A stretch of 64,000 bases of DNA from Pseudomonas uvaldensis (GCF_021271205.1 NZ_JAIWKS010000001.1:248001-312000); one strand, 5' to 3'. Shown: positions 37,081-46,535, counted from the first letter of the stretch. Notes: generated by a model not told the origin, from the letters alone. Numbers and translations are program-made.

Positions 37081-37197
37081 CCTCTGATGGCAACACGACT
37101 GTACGGCCGTTTGCGGGCATGGCTGTATCGCAATCGCCCACTGCGTTGAGTTTAGGCTTAAACCCTCGAACCTGTGGCAACTGCTGTGGGCAAAGCT

Positions 37198-37285
37198 TGT
37201 GGGAGCACGGCTTGCCCGCGTTGAACGATCACGCAGTTCTCTGACAGACCGAATCGCCTGGATCGCGGGCAGCCTTGCCCCTACA
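37198..37285. repeat. Divergent REP pair in front of the BenE gene
   Basis: TGTGGGAGCACGGCTTGCCC (37198) and TCGCGGGCAGCCTTGCCCCT (37263) form an imperfect inverted pair of a REP subtype different from the other copies. Unlike them it lies upstream of a start codon, only 35 bases before the transporter ATG. Confidence 0.6.
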
Positions 37286-37319
37286 GGCACTCAATCTATA
37301 ACAAGGATCACCGCCCACC

Positions 37320-38510
37320 ATGACCGAAGTCACGACCGCGCCACTTCGTCCATTGGCCGATACTTCGCCCTCGGCCATCGTCGCCGGGTTCATCGCCATG
37401 ATGACCGGCTACACCAGTTCCCTGGTGCTGATGTTCCAGGCCGGCCAGGCCGCCGGCTTGACCAGTGGTCAGATTTCATCCTGGATCTGGGCGATTTCCA
37501 TCGGCATGGCGGTGTGTTCCATCGGGCTGTCGTTGCGCTACCGCACGCCGATCACCATCGCCTGGTCGACGCCCGGCGCGGCGTTGTTGATCACCAGCCT
37601 GGGCGGTGTGAGTTATGGCGAAGCCATCGGTGCCTACATCACCTGCGCAGTGCTTGTGACGATCTGCGGCCTGACCGGCAGCTTCGAACGGCTGGTCAAG
37701 CGCATTCCGGCATCGCTGGCGGCGGCATTGCTGGCCGGGATCCTGTTCAAGATCGGCAGTGAGATTTTCGTCGCTGCGCAGCATCGCACCGGTCTGGTGC
37801 TGGGGATGTTCTTCACCTATCTGATCTTCAAGCGATTGTCGCCCCGCTACGCCGTGCTCGCGGCGCTGTTGATCGGCACCGCACTGTCAGGCCTGATGGG
37901 TCTGCTGGACTTCAGCGGCTTTGCCCTGGAAGTCGCGACGCCGGTCTGGACCACGCCGCACTTTTCCCTGGCGGCCACCATCAGCATCGGTCTCCCCCTG
38001 TTCGTGGTGGCCATGACCTCCCAGAACATGCCGGGCATCGCCGTTTTGCGGGCCGACGGCTACCACGTACCGGCCTCGCCGCTGATCACCAGCACCGGCA
38101 TCGCCTCCTTGCTGTTGGCGCCTTTTGGCTCCCACGGAATCAACCTGGCGGCCATCAGCGCAGCGATCTGCACCGGACCACACGCTCACGAAGATCGCAA
38201 CAAGCGTTATACGGCGGCGGTCTGGTGCGGGGTTTTCTACGGCATCGCCGGGGTCTTCGGCGCGACGCTGGCGGCATTGTTCGCGGCGTTGCCCAAGGAA
38301 CTGGTGCTGTCCATCGCGGCGCTGGCGTTGTTCGGATCGATTATCAACGGTTTGAGCATCGCCATGAGCGAAGCCAGGGAACGGGAAGCGGCGCTGATCA
38401 CCTTCATGGTCACAGCGTCGGGGTTGACCCTGTTTTCCATCGGTTCGGCGTTCTGGGGAATCGTGGCGGGGGTGGTGACCTTGCTGATCCTCAATTGGCG
38501 CAGCGCTTGA
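37320..38510 (+). CDS. BenE-family transporter
   Basis: 396-residue inner-membrane protein with about twelve hydrophobic segments. GFIAMMTGYTSSLVLMFQA, ITIAWSTPGAALL and VAMTSQNMPGIAVLRADGY are hallmarks of the BenE benoate/proton symporter family (benzoate type). No benzoate catabolic gene is nearby; instead the gene is divergent from the purine-region GntR regulator and beside xdh-guaD. It may carry a purine, urate-derived compound or an unrelated aromatic acid; the family name should not be taken as proof of substrate. Confidence 0.88.
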   Translation: MTEVTTAPLRPLADTSPSAIVAGFIAMMTGYTSSLVLMFQAGQAAGLTSGQISSWIWAISIGMAVCSIGLSLRYRTPITIAWSTPGAALLITSLGGVSYGEAIGAYITCAVLVTICGLTGSFERLVKRIPASLAAALLAGILFKIGSEIFVAAQHRTGLVLGMFFTYLIFKRLSPRYAVLAALLIGTALSGLMGLLDFSGFALEVATPVWTTPHFSLAATISIGLPLFVVAMTSQNMPGIAVLRADGYHVPASPLITSTGIASLLLAPFGSHGINLAAISAAICTGPHAHEDRNKRYTAAVWCGVFYGIAGVFGATLAALFAALPKELVLSIAALALFGSIINGLSIAMSEAREREAALITFMVTASGLTLFSIGSAFWGIVAGVVTLLILNWRSA

Positions 38511-38525
38511 AAGCCTTTTAAGAAC

Positions 38526-38590
38526 TTCGCGAGCAAGCCCGCTCCCACAGGGGGCTCAGACTCTCTGTGGGAGCGGGCTTGCTCGCGAAG
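38526..38590. repeat. REPIN after the BenE gene
   Basis: TTCGCGAGCAAGCCCGCTCCC (38526) and GTGGGAGCGGGCTTGCTCGCG (38567), 18 bases apart, located between converging benE and yggL. Confidence 0.9.
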
Positions 38591-38627
38591 GCGGCCGAGA
38601 GAGCAACCCGACCTCAAAAGACAGGCA

Positions 38628-38663
38628 CAAAAAAACCGGCGCCCTCATCGGGTCGCCGGTTCC
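38628..38663 (-). terminator. Terminator of yggL
   Basis: On the minus strand ACCGGCG and CGCCGGT pair around a 12-base loop and are followed by a run of seven or eight T. It begins seven bases after the yggL stop. Confidence 0.8.
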
Positions 38664-38669
38664 AGACCA

Positions 38670-39014
38670 TCACGCTTGAGCGTTGATCTGCTTTTCCGGA
38701 TACCACACGTCGATCAGCGGGCTGACTTCGACGCTGGTCAGCTCAGGACGAGCCTTGAGCCAGGTTTCAACGGCCGTGCGCTGTTCTTCGCTTACCGAGC
38801 CGCGCTTCTGCAGGCAGACCAGACCGTAGTCGTCGCCACCCACATAGCCCAGGCCATTGGCTTCCATGGCTTCTTTCAGGAATGCGTCGAGGAAAGCGTC
38901 AACAGCCTCATCGGCCAGATCTTCTTTGAAATCCAGGTTCAATTCGAAACCCAGCTCTTGAAATTCATCCACGCAAAGTTTTTTGCGCAGACGCCGGGAA
39001 CGGTTAGTCGCCAT
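38670..39014 (-). CDS. yggL: YggL family 50S ribosome-binding protein
   Basis: 114-residue protein that starts MATNRSRRLRKKLCVDEFQE, the signature of the YggL (DUF469) family, whose members associate with the 50S subunit. The basic N-terminus is followed by an acidic alpha/beta domain. GAGGA sits eight bases before the ATG at 39014; an upstream open extension has no such support. Single-gene unit with its own terminator. Confidence 0.9.
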   Translation of the reverse strand: MATNRSRRLRKKLCVDEFQELGFELNLDFKEDLADEAVDAFLDAFLKEAMEANGLGYVGGDDYGLVCLQKRGSVSEEQRTAVETWLKARPELTSVEVSPLIDVWYPEKQINAQA

Positions 39015-39247
39015 TGAAACAATCCTCATCAGTAATAACGGCCGGCACTTTACCAGTTTGAAGCACCGATTGCCCGTCTGATCGGCGCGCCAGCCTACCG
39101 TCGGTAAAAAAATAGCGTCTGGAAGGGCTCGTGCTCGGCAAAGCCGCTGCACCTTGGGGCATAATGCCGACACATTCATGACCGTTGAGGACGTTCAATT
39201 TTCGTGTCCTCGTTTTTTCTTCCCTCGCCCGCAGGGTTTTATTTCAA

Positions 39248-40714
39248 ATGATCAAGTCTTTTCGTCCACTGCTTCTAGCCAGCCTTCTTCTTCCCCTGGC
39301 TCTCCCCGTCTCCACCAGCGCCGCCACGATCAACACCGCCCTGTCGCCCAACGTGCAAAAGGCCCTCAAGGCCAGCAAGCTGCAAGACAATGCCCTGTCC
39401 CTGGTGCTGGTACCACTCAACGGCCCTGGTACGCCGACCCTGTATAACGCCGACGTTTCGGTCAACCCCGCCTCCACCATGAAACTGGTGACCACTTACG
39501 CGGCCCTGGAAATGCTCGGCCCCAATCACCAGTGGAAAACCGAGTTCTATACCGATGGCACGCTCAGCGGCGGAATCCTGAACGGCAACCTTTACCTCAA
39601 GGGCGGCGGCGATCCCAAGCTGAACATGGAAAAACTCTGGCTGCTGATGCGCGACCTGCGAGCCAACGGCGTGCAGCAAGTCACCGGTGACTTGGTGCTG
39701 GATCGTGGCTTCTTCATCCAGCCGCAACTGCCCGAGTTCAACGACGACGGCAATGACGAAAACAAACCCTTCCTGGTCAAGCCCGACTCCTTGCTGGTCA
39801 ACCTCAAGGCCCTGCGCTTCGTCGCCCGCAACGACGGTGGCCGGGTGCTGGTGTCGGTGGAGCCGCCGATTGCCAGTATCCGTATCGAAAACCAGGTCAA
39901 GGCCGTCAACTCCAAGCAATGCGCCGGCGGTGTGCGGTACAATCCGGTGCCCCAGGCAGACGGCAGCGTGACGGTGACCGTTGGCGGCCAGCTCGGCGAT
40001 GGGTGCAGTTCCCAGACCTATTTGTCGTTGCTCGATCACGCCACCTACACCGCCGGTGCGGTACGGGCGATCTGGAAGGAACTGGGCGGCAGCATCCAGG
40101 GCAAGGATCGCCTGGCGCCGACACCAGGCAACGCCAAGGTGCTGGCCCGGGCCTTTTCGCCGGACCTCGCGGAGATCATCCGCGACATCAACAAGTACAG
40201 TAACAACACCATGGCCCAGCAACTGTTCCTGAGCCTGGGCGCGCAGTTCCGCAACGAAGCCGACGGTGACGACGCCAAGGCGGCGCAGCGCGTGGTGCGC
40301 CAGTGGCTGGCCAAGAAAGGCATCACCGCGCCACACTTGGTAATGGAGAACGGCTCCGGCCTGTCCCGTGCCGAACGGGTCAGCGCCCGAGAGATGGCCG
40401 CCATGCTGCAAGCGGCCTGGCGTAGCCCGTACTCGGCGGAATTCATCAGTTCGATGCCCATCGTCGGCACGGACGGGACCATGCGCAAACGCCTCAAGAC
40501 CACCGCCATGGCCGGCGAAGCCCATGTCAAGACAGGCACGCTGAACACCGTGCGGGCCATCGCCGGCTACAGCCGGGACGTCAATGGCAATACCTGGGCG
40601 GTGGTGGCGATTCTCAACGATCCGAAGCCATGGGGCGCTTCGTCAGTGCTGGACCAGGTGTTGCTGGACCTGTACCGGCAGCCGAAACTGCCTCAGACGG
40701 CTTCGGTGTTGTAA
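39248..40714 (+). CDS. dacB: D-alanyl-D-alanine carboxypeptidase/endopeptidase (PBP4)
   Basis: Periplasmic low-molecular-weight penicillin-binding protein that trims peptidoglycan cross-links. 488 residues. Signal peptide at residues 1-26 (LLLASLLLPLALPVSTSAA). Catalytic motifs: SxxK as STMK near residue 76, SxN as SNN near 318, and KTG as HVKTGTLN near 428. The large insertion between SxxK and SxN is typical of the S13 family. The ATG at 39248 is the only one that leaves a proper signal peptide; no good ribosome site is seen. Confidence 0.93.
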   Translation: MIKSFRPLLLASLLLPLALPVSTSAATINTALSPNVQKALKASKLQDNALSLVLVPLNGPGTPTLYNADVSVNPASTMKLVTTYAALEMLGPNHQWKTEFYTDGTLSGGILNGNLYLKGGGDPKLNMEKLWLLMRDLRANGVQQVTGDLVLDRGFFIQPQLPEFNDDGNDENKPFLVKPDSLLVNLKALRFVARNDGGRVLVSVEPPIASIRIENQVKAVNSKQCAGGVRYNPVPQADGSVTVTVGGQLGDGCSSQTYLSLLDHATYTAGAVRAIWKELGGSIQGKDRLAPTPGNAKVLARAFSPDLAEIIRDINKYSNNTMAQQLFLSLGAQFRNEADGDDAKAAQRVVRQWLAKKGITAPHLVMENGSGLSRAERVSAREMAAMLQAAWRSPYSAEFISSMPIVGTDGTMRKRLKTTAMAGEAHVKTGTLNTVRAIAGYSRDVNGNTWAVVAILNDPKPWGASSVLDQVLLDLYRQPKLPQTASVL

Positions 40715-40719
40715 CCCTT

Positions 40720-40807
40720 GTGGGAGCGGGCTTGCTCGCGAAGGCGTTGTGTCAGCCAATACAAATGTCGGATGTCATATCGCCTTCGCGAGCAAGTCCG
40801 CTCCCAC
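40720..40807. repeat. REPIN between convergent dacB and the CHASE-GGDEF gene
   Basis: GTGGGAGCGGGCTTGCTCGCG (40720) and CTTCGCGAGCAAGTCCGCTC ending at 40807. It starts five bases after the dacB stop. Confidence 0.9.
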
Positions 40808-40826
40808 ATTGACCGCGTCCAGCGCG

Positions 40827-43211
40827 CTACCCCAACAGCATTTCCACCCGATCGCGCCCGGCCTGCTTGGCCGCGTACACGCATGAGTCGGCTCGCAACA
40901 GCAATGCATCCGCCCCCTCTCCGGCGCGCCAACTGGCGATACCGAAGCTGGCCGTGACGACACCCACGTCGTCGATCGGCGCAGTGCGCAGACCTTCCCA
41001 TAGCCCGCTGGCCAGGGCGTAGGCGCTTTCGCCGTCAGTGTCGGGACACAGCACCACGAACTCTTCACCGCCCAATCGACAGAACACATCGGTACGCCGC
41101 AACCGCTGGGTAATCCGCTGGCAGACGGCCTGCAACACCCGGTCGCCCACCGCATGACCGTGCTGGTCGTTGATGCGCTTGAAATGATCGATGTCCAGCA
41201 TGATGACCGAAAGATTGCCGGGGCCGCGTTCGACTCGCGTCATCTCCGAGGTCAGGCGTTCCTGGAAATAACGCCGGTTGCGGATGCCGGTCAGCGCATC
41301 GGTCACTGACAAGGCCCGCAGTTCTTCTTCCACGCGCTTGAGATCGGAGATGTCCGAGATGTAGCCATGCCATAGCACGCCACCGCCCGGAAGCTGTTCG
41401 GGCGTCGCCTCGCCACGTACCCAGCGCAACCCCCGTTGCGGCAGTTGTACCCGATACTCTTCACGCCATGGGCTCAAGGTATCGGCCGAAGTGCGGATCG
41501 AAGCGCGAACCCGGGCACCGTCCAGCGGATGGATGCGCGAGAAAATCGCCTCCGCGTTCTGGACCAGCACATCGGGTGCCAGCTCGTAAATATCGCGGAT
41601 GCCGTCGCTGGCATAAATCACGCTGAACCGGCCATTGAAATCCATTTTGAACTGATAGATACCGCCGGGAACGTGGGCGCTGAGTTTTTTCAGCAACATG
41701 TCCCTGGCGGCCAGTGCTTCATGGACACGCTTGCGCTCGGTGATATCGATGCAGATCGCCAGGTGCCCGACCCACAGCCCCTGATCGTCGAGCATCGGCG
41801 TGGCCAGCATGTTGACTGTCAGGTGACTGCCATCACGACGCACCAGGGTCCATTCCCGGGCTTGCTGCCCTCCACGCTCGCTGCCCTCCAACAACATCGC
41901 GTGGCACGTGGGGATCGGCTTGCCAAAGCGTGCGGCGAGCTGAGCGGCCCGAGCCTGGAGTTCCCGGGGAACGTGCAGGCTCTCCAGAGTCATGCTCTGC
42001 AAGACTTCCTGGCTTGGGTAGCCCAGCATGTGTTCGGCGCCGGCGTTGAAGGTGGTGATGACGCCCCGCAAGTCCGTGGCGATGATCGCCACCTGGGTCG
42101 CGGCATCCAGTACACCGCGCAATTGATTATGGGTCCCGCGCAGTTCCTGCTCCCGGGCCCGCAGTTCCCGGGTGCGTTGTTCCACCAGTGTCAGCGCCCG
42201 CTGCCGCTGGCTGACCAGCACATAGAGCAAGGCGCTGAGCAGGAAACTGAGCAAGCCACCCAACACCACCAGGCTCGACACCGAGGAATGATTGGCCGCC
42301 AGGAATATCCGACTGGGTCGCAGTTCTATCCGGTAATCATGACTCCCGAGGCGCAGCAGGCGGATCGCTGACAAATCGCTTTCACCTGGCGGTTCGGCGG
42401 ACTCGAACAAGATTTCTTCCCGATCGTCGGTAGACAGGTCCAGGACACGCAAGGACAGGTTTTCATGGCCGGACGCCGGCAACCCATCGCCCACCAGACG
42501 GCGCATGTTGATGGCGGCCACCACGTAACCGAACGGTTCCGGGGACGTTGCTCTTTTTACCGGTGCAACCAGCAAGACCCCACGGGCGAAGGCCGGATCG
42601 GTGCCCATCAAATCCAGGGGTTGCGAGACCACCAGGGCATCGCGCTGACGCGCTCCTTCAAGTGCGGCCCGGCGCAAGGGTTGGGACAGCAGATCGAAGC
42701 CCACTGGCGAGGCGGAGGACGGCTGGCTCTGGACGTACAGAACGGGGACATACTCGTCCCGCTCGGCAGTTGGTCGCAGGCCACCGTGACCGTCCGCCTC
42801 ACGGATGGAGAACCCATCCATCCCCTCGGCGCGAGCCTGCTGCTCGAATGCCTGGCGCTCGTCCCGAAGCACGCGTGGTGCCCAGCCGAACGCCTGGGTA
42901 CGGTGCAACAACGCTTCGGCGTAGCCATGGAACTCCTCGCTGGAAACCCCCGAGGAATTGGCAAAGAAACGCCGCAGGCTGTCCAGGCGCTGCTCCTGGT
43001 CCTGGAACCGCTCCTCGATGCGACTGAAACGCTCCTCGGCTTGCAGCTCGAAACGTTGGCGCAGTTGCTGGTTGAACAGATTGGTCATTGCCCAGGTCAG
43101 CAAACCGGTCATGCAGGTGCCGGCCAGGAAGACCAGTGAAGCCACCAGCCAGGCCGAGACATCTTCGCTGATAAAACCCAGGATCCTGGGACGTACCGGA
43201 TGCAATGCCAT
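40827..43211 (-). CDS. CHASE-PAS-PAS-GGDEF diguanylate cyclase
   Basis: 794-residue membrane sensor that probably makes c-di-GMP. A membrane segment near residues 20-42 is followed by a periplasmic CHASE domain (about 70-300, with FGWAPRVLRDER), a second membrane segment near 310-335, two PAS/PAC domains (about 365-640) and a C-terminal GGDEF domain with an intact GGEEF motif and the inhibitory I-site RRTD five residues before it. No EAL domain. The ATG at 43211 is preferred to one nine codons upstream because it gives the shorter charged N-terminus, but evidence is slight. The CHASE ligand is unknown. Confidence 0.92.
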   Translation of the reverse strand: MALHPVRPRILGFISEDVSAWLVASLVFLAGTCMTGLLTWAMTNLFNQQLRQRFELQAEERFSRIEERFQDQEQRLDSLRRFFANSSGVSSEEFHGYAEALLHRTQAFGWAPRVLRDERQAFEQQARAEGMDGFSIREADGHGGLRPTAERDEYVPVLYVQSQPSSASPVGFDLLSQPLRRAALEGARQRDALVVSQPLDLMGTDPAFARGVLLVAPVKRATSPEPFGYVVAAINMRRLVGDGLPASGHENLSLRVLDLSTDDREEILFESAEPPGESDLSAIRLLRLGSHDYRIELRPSRIFLAANHSSVSSLVVLGGLLSFLLSALLYVLVSQRQRALTLVEQRTRELRAREQELRGTHNQLRGVLDAATQVAIIATDLRGVITTFNAGAEHMLGYPSQEVLQSMTLESLHVPRELQARAAQLAARFGKPIPTCHAMLLEGSERGGQQAREWTLVRRDGSHLTVNMLATPMLDDQGLWVGHLAICIDITERKRVHEALAARDMLLKKLSAHVPGGIYQFKMDFNGRFSVIYASDGIRDIYELAPDVLVQNAEAIFSRIHPLDGARVRASIRTSADTLSPWREEYRVQLPQRGLRWVRGEATPEQLPGGGVLWHGYISDISDLKRVEEELRALSVTDALTGIRNRRYFQERLTSEMTRVERGPGNLSVIMLDIDHFKRINDQHGHAVGDRVLQAVCQRITQRLRRTDVFCRLGGEEFVVLCPDTDGESAYALASGLWEGLRTAPIDDVGVVTASFGIASWRAGEGADALLLRADSCVYAAKQAGRDRVEMLLG

Positions 43212-43352
43212 AACGACAACTCGAAAAGGGGCAGGCATGGGATACAGCCCTGACCACAGCTTTAGTTATAGCTATTAGCCATCACTTTGACCAGCCCTGA
43301 AAACGGCTGGAAGCCTTGAAATACAAGGCTTCGTGGATCCAATCGGGACATT

Positions 43353-45617
43353 TCAACGTGACATGATTTTCCAGGCGCGATGGATTTTGCCATTGCGGGC
43401 AAAGTCCGGATCGATGGTGCTGGCGGTGATTTCCTCCACCGCGTAGCGCTCGCACACATTGTCCTCGAGCTGGAACTTGCGGAAATTGTTGGAGAAATAC
43501 AACACGCCACCCGGTGCCAGACGGGCCATTGCCAGGTCCAGCAACTGGACGTGGTCGCGCTGTACGTCGAACACACCTTCCATGCGCTTGGAGTTTGAAA
43601 AGGTCGGTGGGTCGATGAAGATCAGGTCGTATTCGTCGCGACAGTCCTGTAGCCAGGTCATCACATCGCCCTGCTCCAGGCGGTTCTTATCGGAAAAACC
43701 ATTGAGCGACAGATTGCGCCGTGCCCAGTCCAGATAGGTTTTCGACAGATCGACGCTGGTGGTGCTGCGGGCGCCCCCCTTGGCGGCGTGGACGCTGGCG
43801 GTCGCGGTGTAGCAGAACAGGTTGAGGAAGCGTTTGCCGGCTGCCTCTTTCTGGATACGCAGGCGCATCGGACGGTGGTCGAGAAACAGTCCGGTGTCCA
43901 GGTAGTCGGTGAGGTTGACCAGCAACTTCACGCCCCCTTCGTTGACCTCGGTGAACTTGCCCTGGGCGCTCTGGCGTTCGTACTGCTTGGTGCCACTCTG
44001 GCGCTCGCGACGCTTGATCACTACGCGACTCTTGTCGACGTTCAGCGCCTGCGGGATGGCCGCCAGCGCGTCGAACAGCCGGGCCGAGGCCTTTTCCGGG
44101 TCGATGGACTTCGGCGCGGCGTATTCCTGGACATGCACCCAATCGTGGTACAGGTCGATGGCCATGGAGTATTCGGGCATGTCGGCATCGTAGACCCGGT
44201 AGCAATCGACGCCCTCACGTTTGGCCCATTTACCCAACTGCTTGAGATTCTTTTGCAGACGATTGGCGAACATCTGCCCGCCTTCGCTCAGGCGCGCCTG
44301 CTCGGCCACGGGCGCCGGGGCCGGCGCCGGTTTGATCGGATTGCCGTTCTTGTTGTACTGGCGCTCTTGCGGCACTTCCGGTACCCGATCCTGTAGGTCG
44401 CGCTCGGCCTGACGCTGTTCCGGGGTGCGGCGCTCGCCGGTCACGAACTGATCCGGCAGCACCTTGATCAATAACAGCTTGCATGGCAAGGCGCCGTTCC
44501 AGAACGAATACTGCTTGTGACTACGAATGCCCATGCGCTTGCCCAGGTCCGGCGCGCCGGTGAACACCGCGGCCTCCCAGTTCAGGCAGGCCTGGCGCAG
44601 GCGTTCACCGAGGTTCTGGTAGAGATACAGCAGGCTGGCTTCATCGCCCAGACGCTCGCCGTAGGGCGGGTTACAGATGACCAGGCCTTTCTGGTTCTGG
44701 TCCGGACGGGGCTCGAAGGTGGCGACTTCACCTTGATAGATCTTGATCCACTCGCTCAGGCCCGCACGTTCGACGTTGTTGCGGCCCGGCTGGATCAACC
44801 GTGGGTCGGCTTCGTAGCCGCGAATCCACAACGGTGGTTTGGCCAACCCGGCAGCAGCGCGGGCGGTGGCTTCTTCATGGAGTTTTTTCCACAACGCTGG
44901 CACATGGCCTAGCCAGGCGGTGAAGCCCCATTGTTGGCGACGCAGGTTCGGCGCCATGTCGGTGGCAATCATGCCCGCTTCCACCAGGAACGTGCCCACA
45001 CCGCACATCGGGTCGGCCAAAGCCCCACCTTCGGCGGCAATGCGCGGCCAGCCGGCACGGATCAGGATGGCCGCGGCGAGGTTTTCCTTCAGCGGCGCCG
45101 CGCCTTGCTGCAAGCGATAGCCACGCTGGTGCAGGCTATGGCCGGAAAGGTCCAGGGAGAGAATCGCTTCGCCGCGATCCAGGCGCAGGTGAATGCGCAG
45201 ATCCGGGTTGAGCTTGTCGATGGACGGTCGCTCTCCAGAGGGCGTACGCAGCTTGTCGACGATGGCATCCTTGACCTTCAGTGCGCCGAAGTGGGTGTTA
45301 TCGATGCCCGAACCGTGCCCGCTGAACTCCACCGCCAGGGTGCCATCGGCCAACATGTGATCCTGCCAGTCGACGTCCAATACGCCGTGGTACAGGTCGT
45401 CGGCGTTTTTCATCGAAAAGCGCTTGAGGACCAGCAGTACACGGTTGGCCAGCCGAGACCACAGACACAGGCGATACGCCGTCTCCATGTCGGCCATGCC
45501 GCGAACGGCGGAGGTGTGCTCGCGTGCCTCTTCAAGGCCAAGCCCGGTGGCTTCCTCGAGCAGCAGGCCTTCGAGGCCCTTGGGGCAGGTGAGGAAGAGT
45601 TCAAAACGGTCGGACAT
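43353..45617 (-). CDS. rlmL: Bifunctional 23S rRNA methyltransferase RlmKL
   Basis: Methylates G2445 (N2) and G2069 (N7) of 23S rRNA. 754 residues, the full fused length. The N-terminal THUMP domain is followed by the RlmL methyltransferase with DPMCGVGTFLVEA and the catalytic NPPYGERL near residue 310, then the RlmK half with FLNLFCYTATASVHAAKGGA and the FIDPPTFSNSKRM motif near 670. Ala/Pro- and charge-rich linker about 400-450. Confidence 0.95.
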   Translation of the reverse strand: MSDRFELFLTCPKGLEGLLLEEATGLGLEEAREHTSAVRGMADMETAYRLCLWSRLANRVLLVLKRFSMKNADDLYHGVLDVDWQDHMLADGTLAVEFSGHGSGIDNTHFGALKVKDAIVDKLRTPSGERPSIDKLNPDLRIHLRLDRGEAILSLDLSGHSLHQRGYRLQQGAAPLKENLAAAILIRAGWPRIAAEGGALADPMCGVGTFLVEAGMIATDMAPNLRRQQWGFTAWLGHVPALWKKLHEEATARAAAGLAKPPLWIRGYEADPRLIQPGRNNVERAGLSEWIKIYQGEVATFEPRPDQNQKGLVICNPPYGERLGDEASLLYLYQNLGERLRQACLNWEAAVFTGAPDLGKRMGIRSHKQYSFWNGALPCKLLLIKVLPDQFVTGERRTPEQRQAERDLQDRVPEVPQERQYNKNGNPIKPAPAPAPVAEQARLSEGGQMFANRLQKNLKQLGKWAKREGVDCYRVYDADMPEYSMAIDLYHDWVHVQEYAAPKSIDPEKASARLFDALAAIPQALNVDKSRVVIKRRERQSGTKQYERQSAQGKFTEVNEGGVKLLVNLTDYLDTGLFLDHRPMRLRIQKEAAGKRFLNLFCYTATASVHAAKGGARSTTSVDLSKTYLDWARRNLSLNGFSDKNRLEQGDVMTWLQDCRDEYDLIFIDPPTFSNSKRMEGVFDVQRDHVQLLDLAMARLAPGGVLYFSNNFRKFQLEDNVCERYAVEEITASTIDPDFARNGKIHRAWKIMSR

Positions 45618-46018
45618 GGGAGTTTCCAGAGCCTTTGGCCAAGTGGACCGGGCAACGCATTGCCGGTCGGGTTCAATCAGGTACTTTTCTCAAGAGCACC
45701 CGGTGGCATGAAAGTATGCCGTTCCACCCTCGCCGCTCAGGTTAAAAGAGCTTAGATGCAGGGGCAGGTTAAAAATTCTGTACAACAAATTGTGAAAACT
45801 CATCCCTTTCGTCGAATAGTACCCGAGTGCAACGGGAGGACATTCTCATTCGAACCAGCGCAGCCCTCTTCAACGCAGGGCCGATCATACAGGGGTCTTG
45901 CTCAAAAGCGGTCAGTGAACAGCTTGTTACTTATCGCTCTGGCATCTTTATTGTTACGTGCTTATGACAAAAAGATCATTCCATCCATGTGACGCTTTGG
46001 TTAGAACTCAACACAGGT
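45618..46018. other. Promoter region between divergent rlmL and rmf
   Basis: About 400 bases without a convincing gene. It is AT-richer than its surroundings and must contain the promoters of rlmL (minus) and rmf (plus); I could not place -35/-10 pairs with confidence. A 78-codon plus-strand frame at 45756-45992 has no ribosome site and no family resemblance. Confidence 0.5.
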
Positions 46019-46147
46019 TGACGTCGCAACGGCGCCAACACCTTGGCTCGTCACGCCGGCAACGAGCCACCAACGGCAGAATGATTCTGCCCCGGCCTCG
46101 ATAGAGGTCGACGCGAAGCAACAGTCAACAAGTGAGGGCAACACCCT
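46019..46147 (+). ncRNA. Structured rmf leader (rmf RNA motif)
   Basis: The leader before rmf folds into consecutive hairpins: GGCTCG/CGAGCC (46045-46068), GGCAGAAT-g-ATTCTGCC (46075-46091, a near-perfect palindrome) and CCTC/GAGG (46096-46107). A conserved RNA structure upstream of rmf in Pseudomonas has been described as the rmf RNA motif, and position and hairpin order fit. It probably controls rmf expression after transcription. Confidence 0.65.
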
Positions 46148-46363
46148 ATGAGAAGACTTAAGCGTGATCCGTTGGAAAGAGCATTTTTACGCGGTTACCA
46201 ATATGGCGTTGGTGGTAAATCCCGTGAGCTTTGCCCCTTTACTCTACCGTCAGTACGTCAAGCCTGGATCAATGGCTGGCGAGAAGGACGCGGCGACAAC
46301 TGGGACGGTATGACCGGCACTGCGGGTATCCATAGACTCAACGAACTTCACGCCGTCGGCTGA
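46148..46363 (+). CDS. rmf: Ribosome modulation factor
   Basis: 71-residue basic protein that dimerises 70S ribosomes to inactive 100S particles in stationary phase. It begins MRRLKRDPLERAFLRGYQYG and contains WINGWREGRGDNW, the family hallmarks, and is slightly longer than E. coli RMF (55). GAGGG lies nine bases before the ATG. Preceded by the structured leader and followed by a terminator. Confidence 0.96.
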   Translation: MRRLKRDPLERAFLRGYQYGVGGKSRELCPFTLPSVRQAWINGWREGRGDNWDGMTGTAGIHRLNELHAVG

Positions 46364-46452
46364 CACAGGGCTTAATACTCCAGAACTCGACAATTTGATC
46401 CGACCATCGACTTAACCACGCGCGTCCCATCCGGACGGCGGGCTACGGCCCA

Positions 46453-46477
46453 GGGGCTCCTTCGAGGAGCCCTTTTT
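46453..46477 (+). terminator. Terminator of rmf
   Basis: GGGCTCC and GGAGCCC pair around TTCGA and are followed by TTTTT, 90 bases after the rmf stop. Confidence 0.85.
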
Positions 46478-46510
46478 AATGGGCGGCTTTCACACATTCA
46501 AACACACCCT

Positions 46511-46532
46511 TGTGGCGAGGGATCCTTGCCCG
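46511..46532. repeat. Single REP-like copy of the second family
   Basis: TGTGGCGAGGGATCCTTGCC resembles the copy at 24335 in inverted orientation. It directly precedes the pyrD stop. Confidence 0.5.
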
Positions 46533-46535
46533 GCT

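Noticed and set aside
45756..45992. 78-codon frame in the rlmL-rmf gap, with a hydrophobic patch near its end
   Set aside because: No ribosome site, no homologue I recognise, and it covers the expected promoter region of rlmL.
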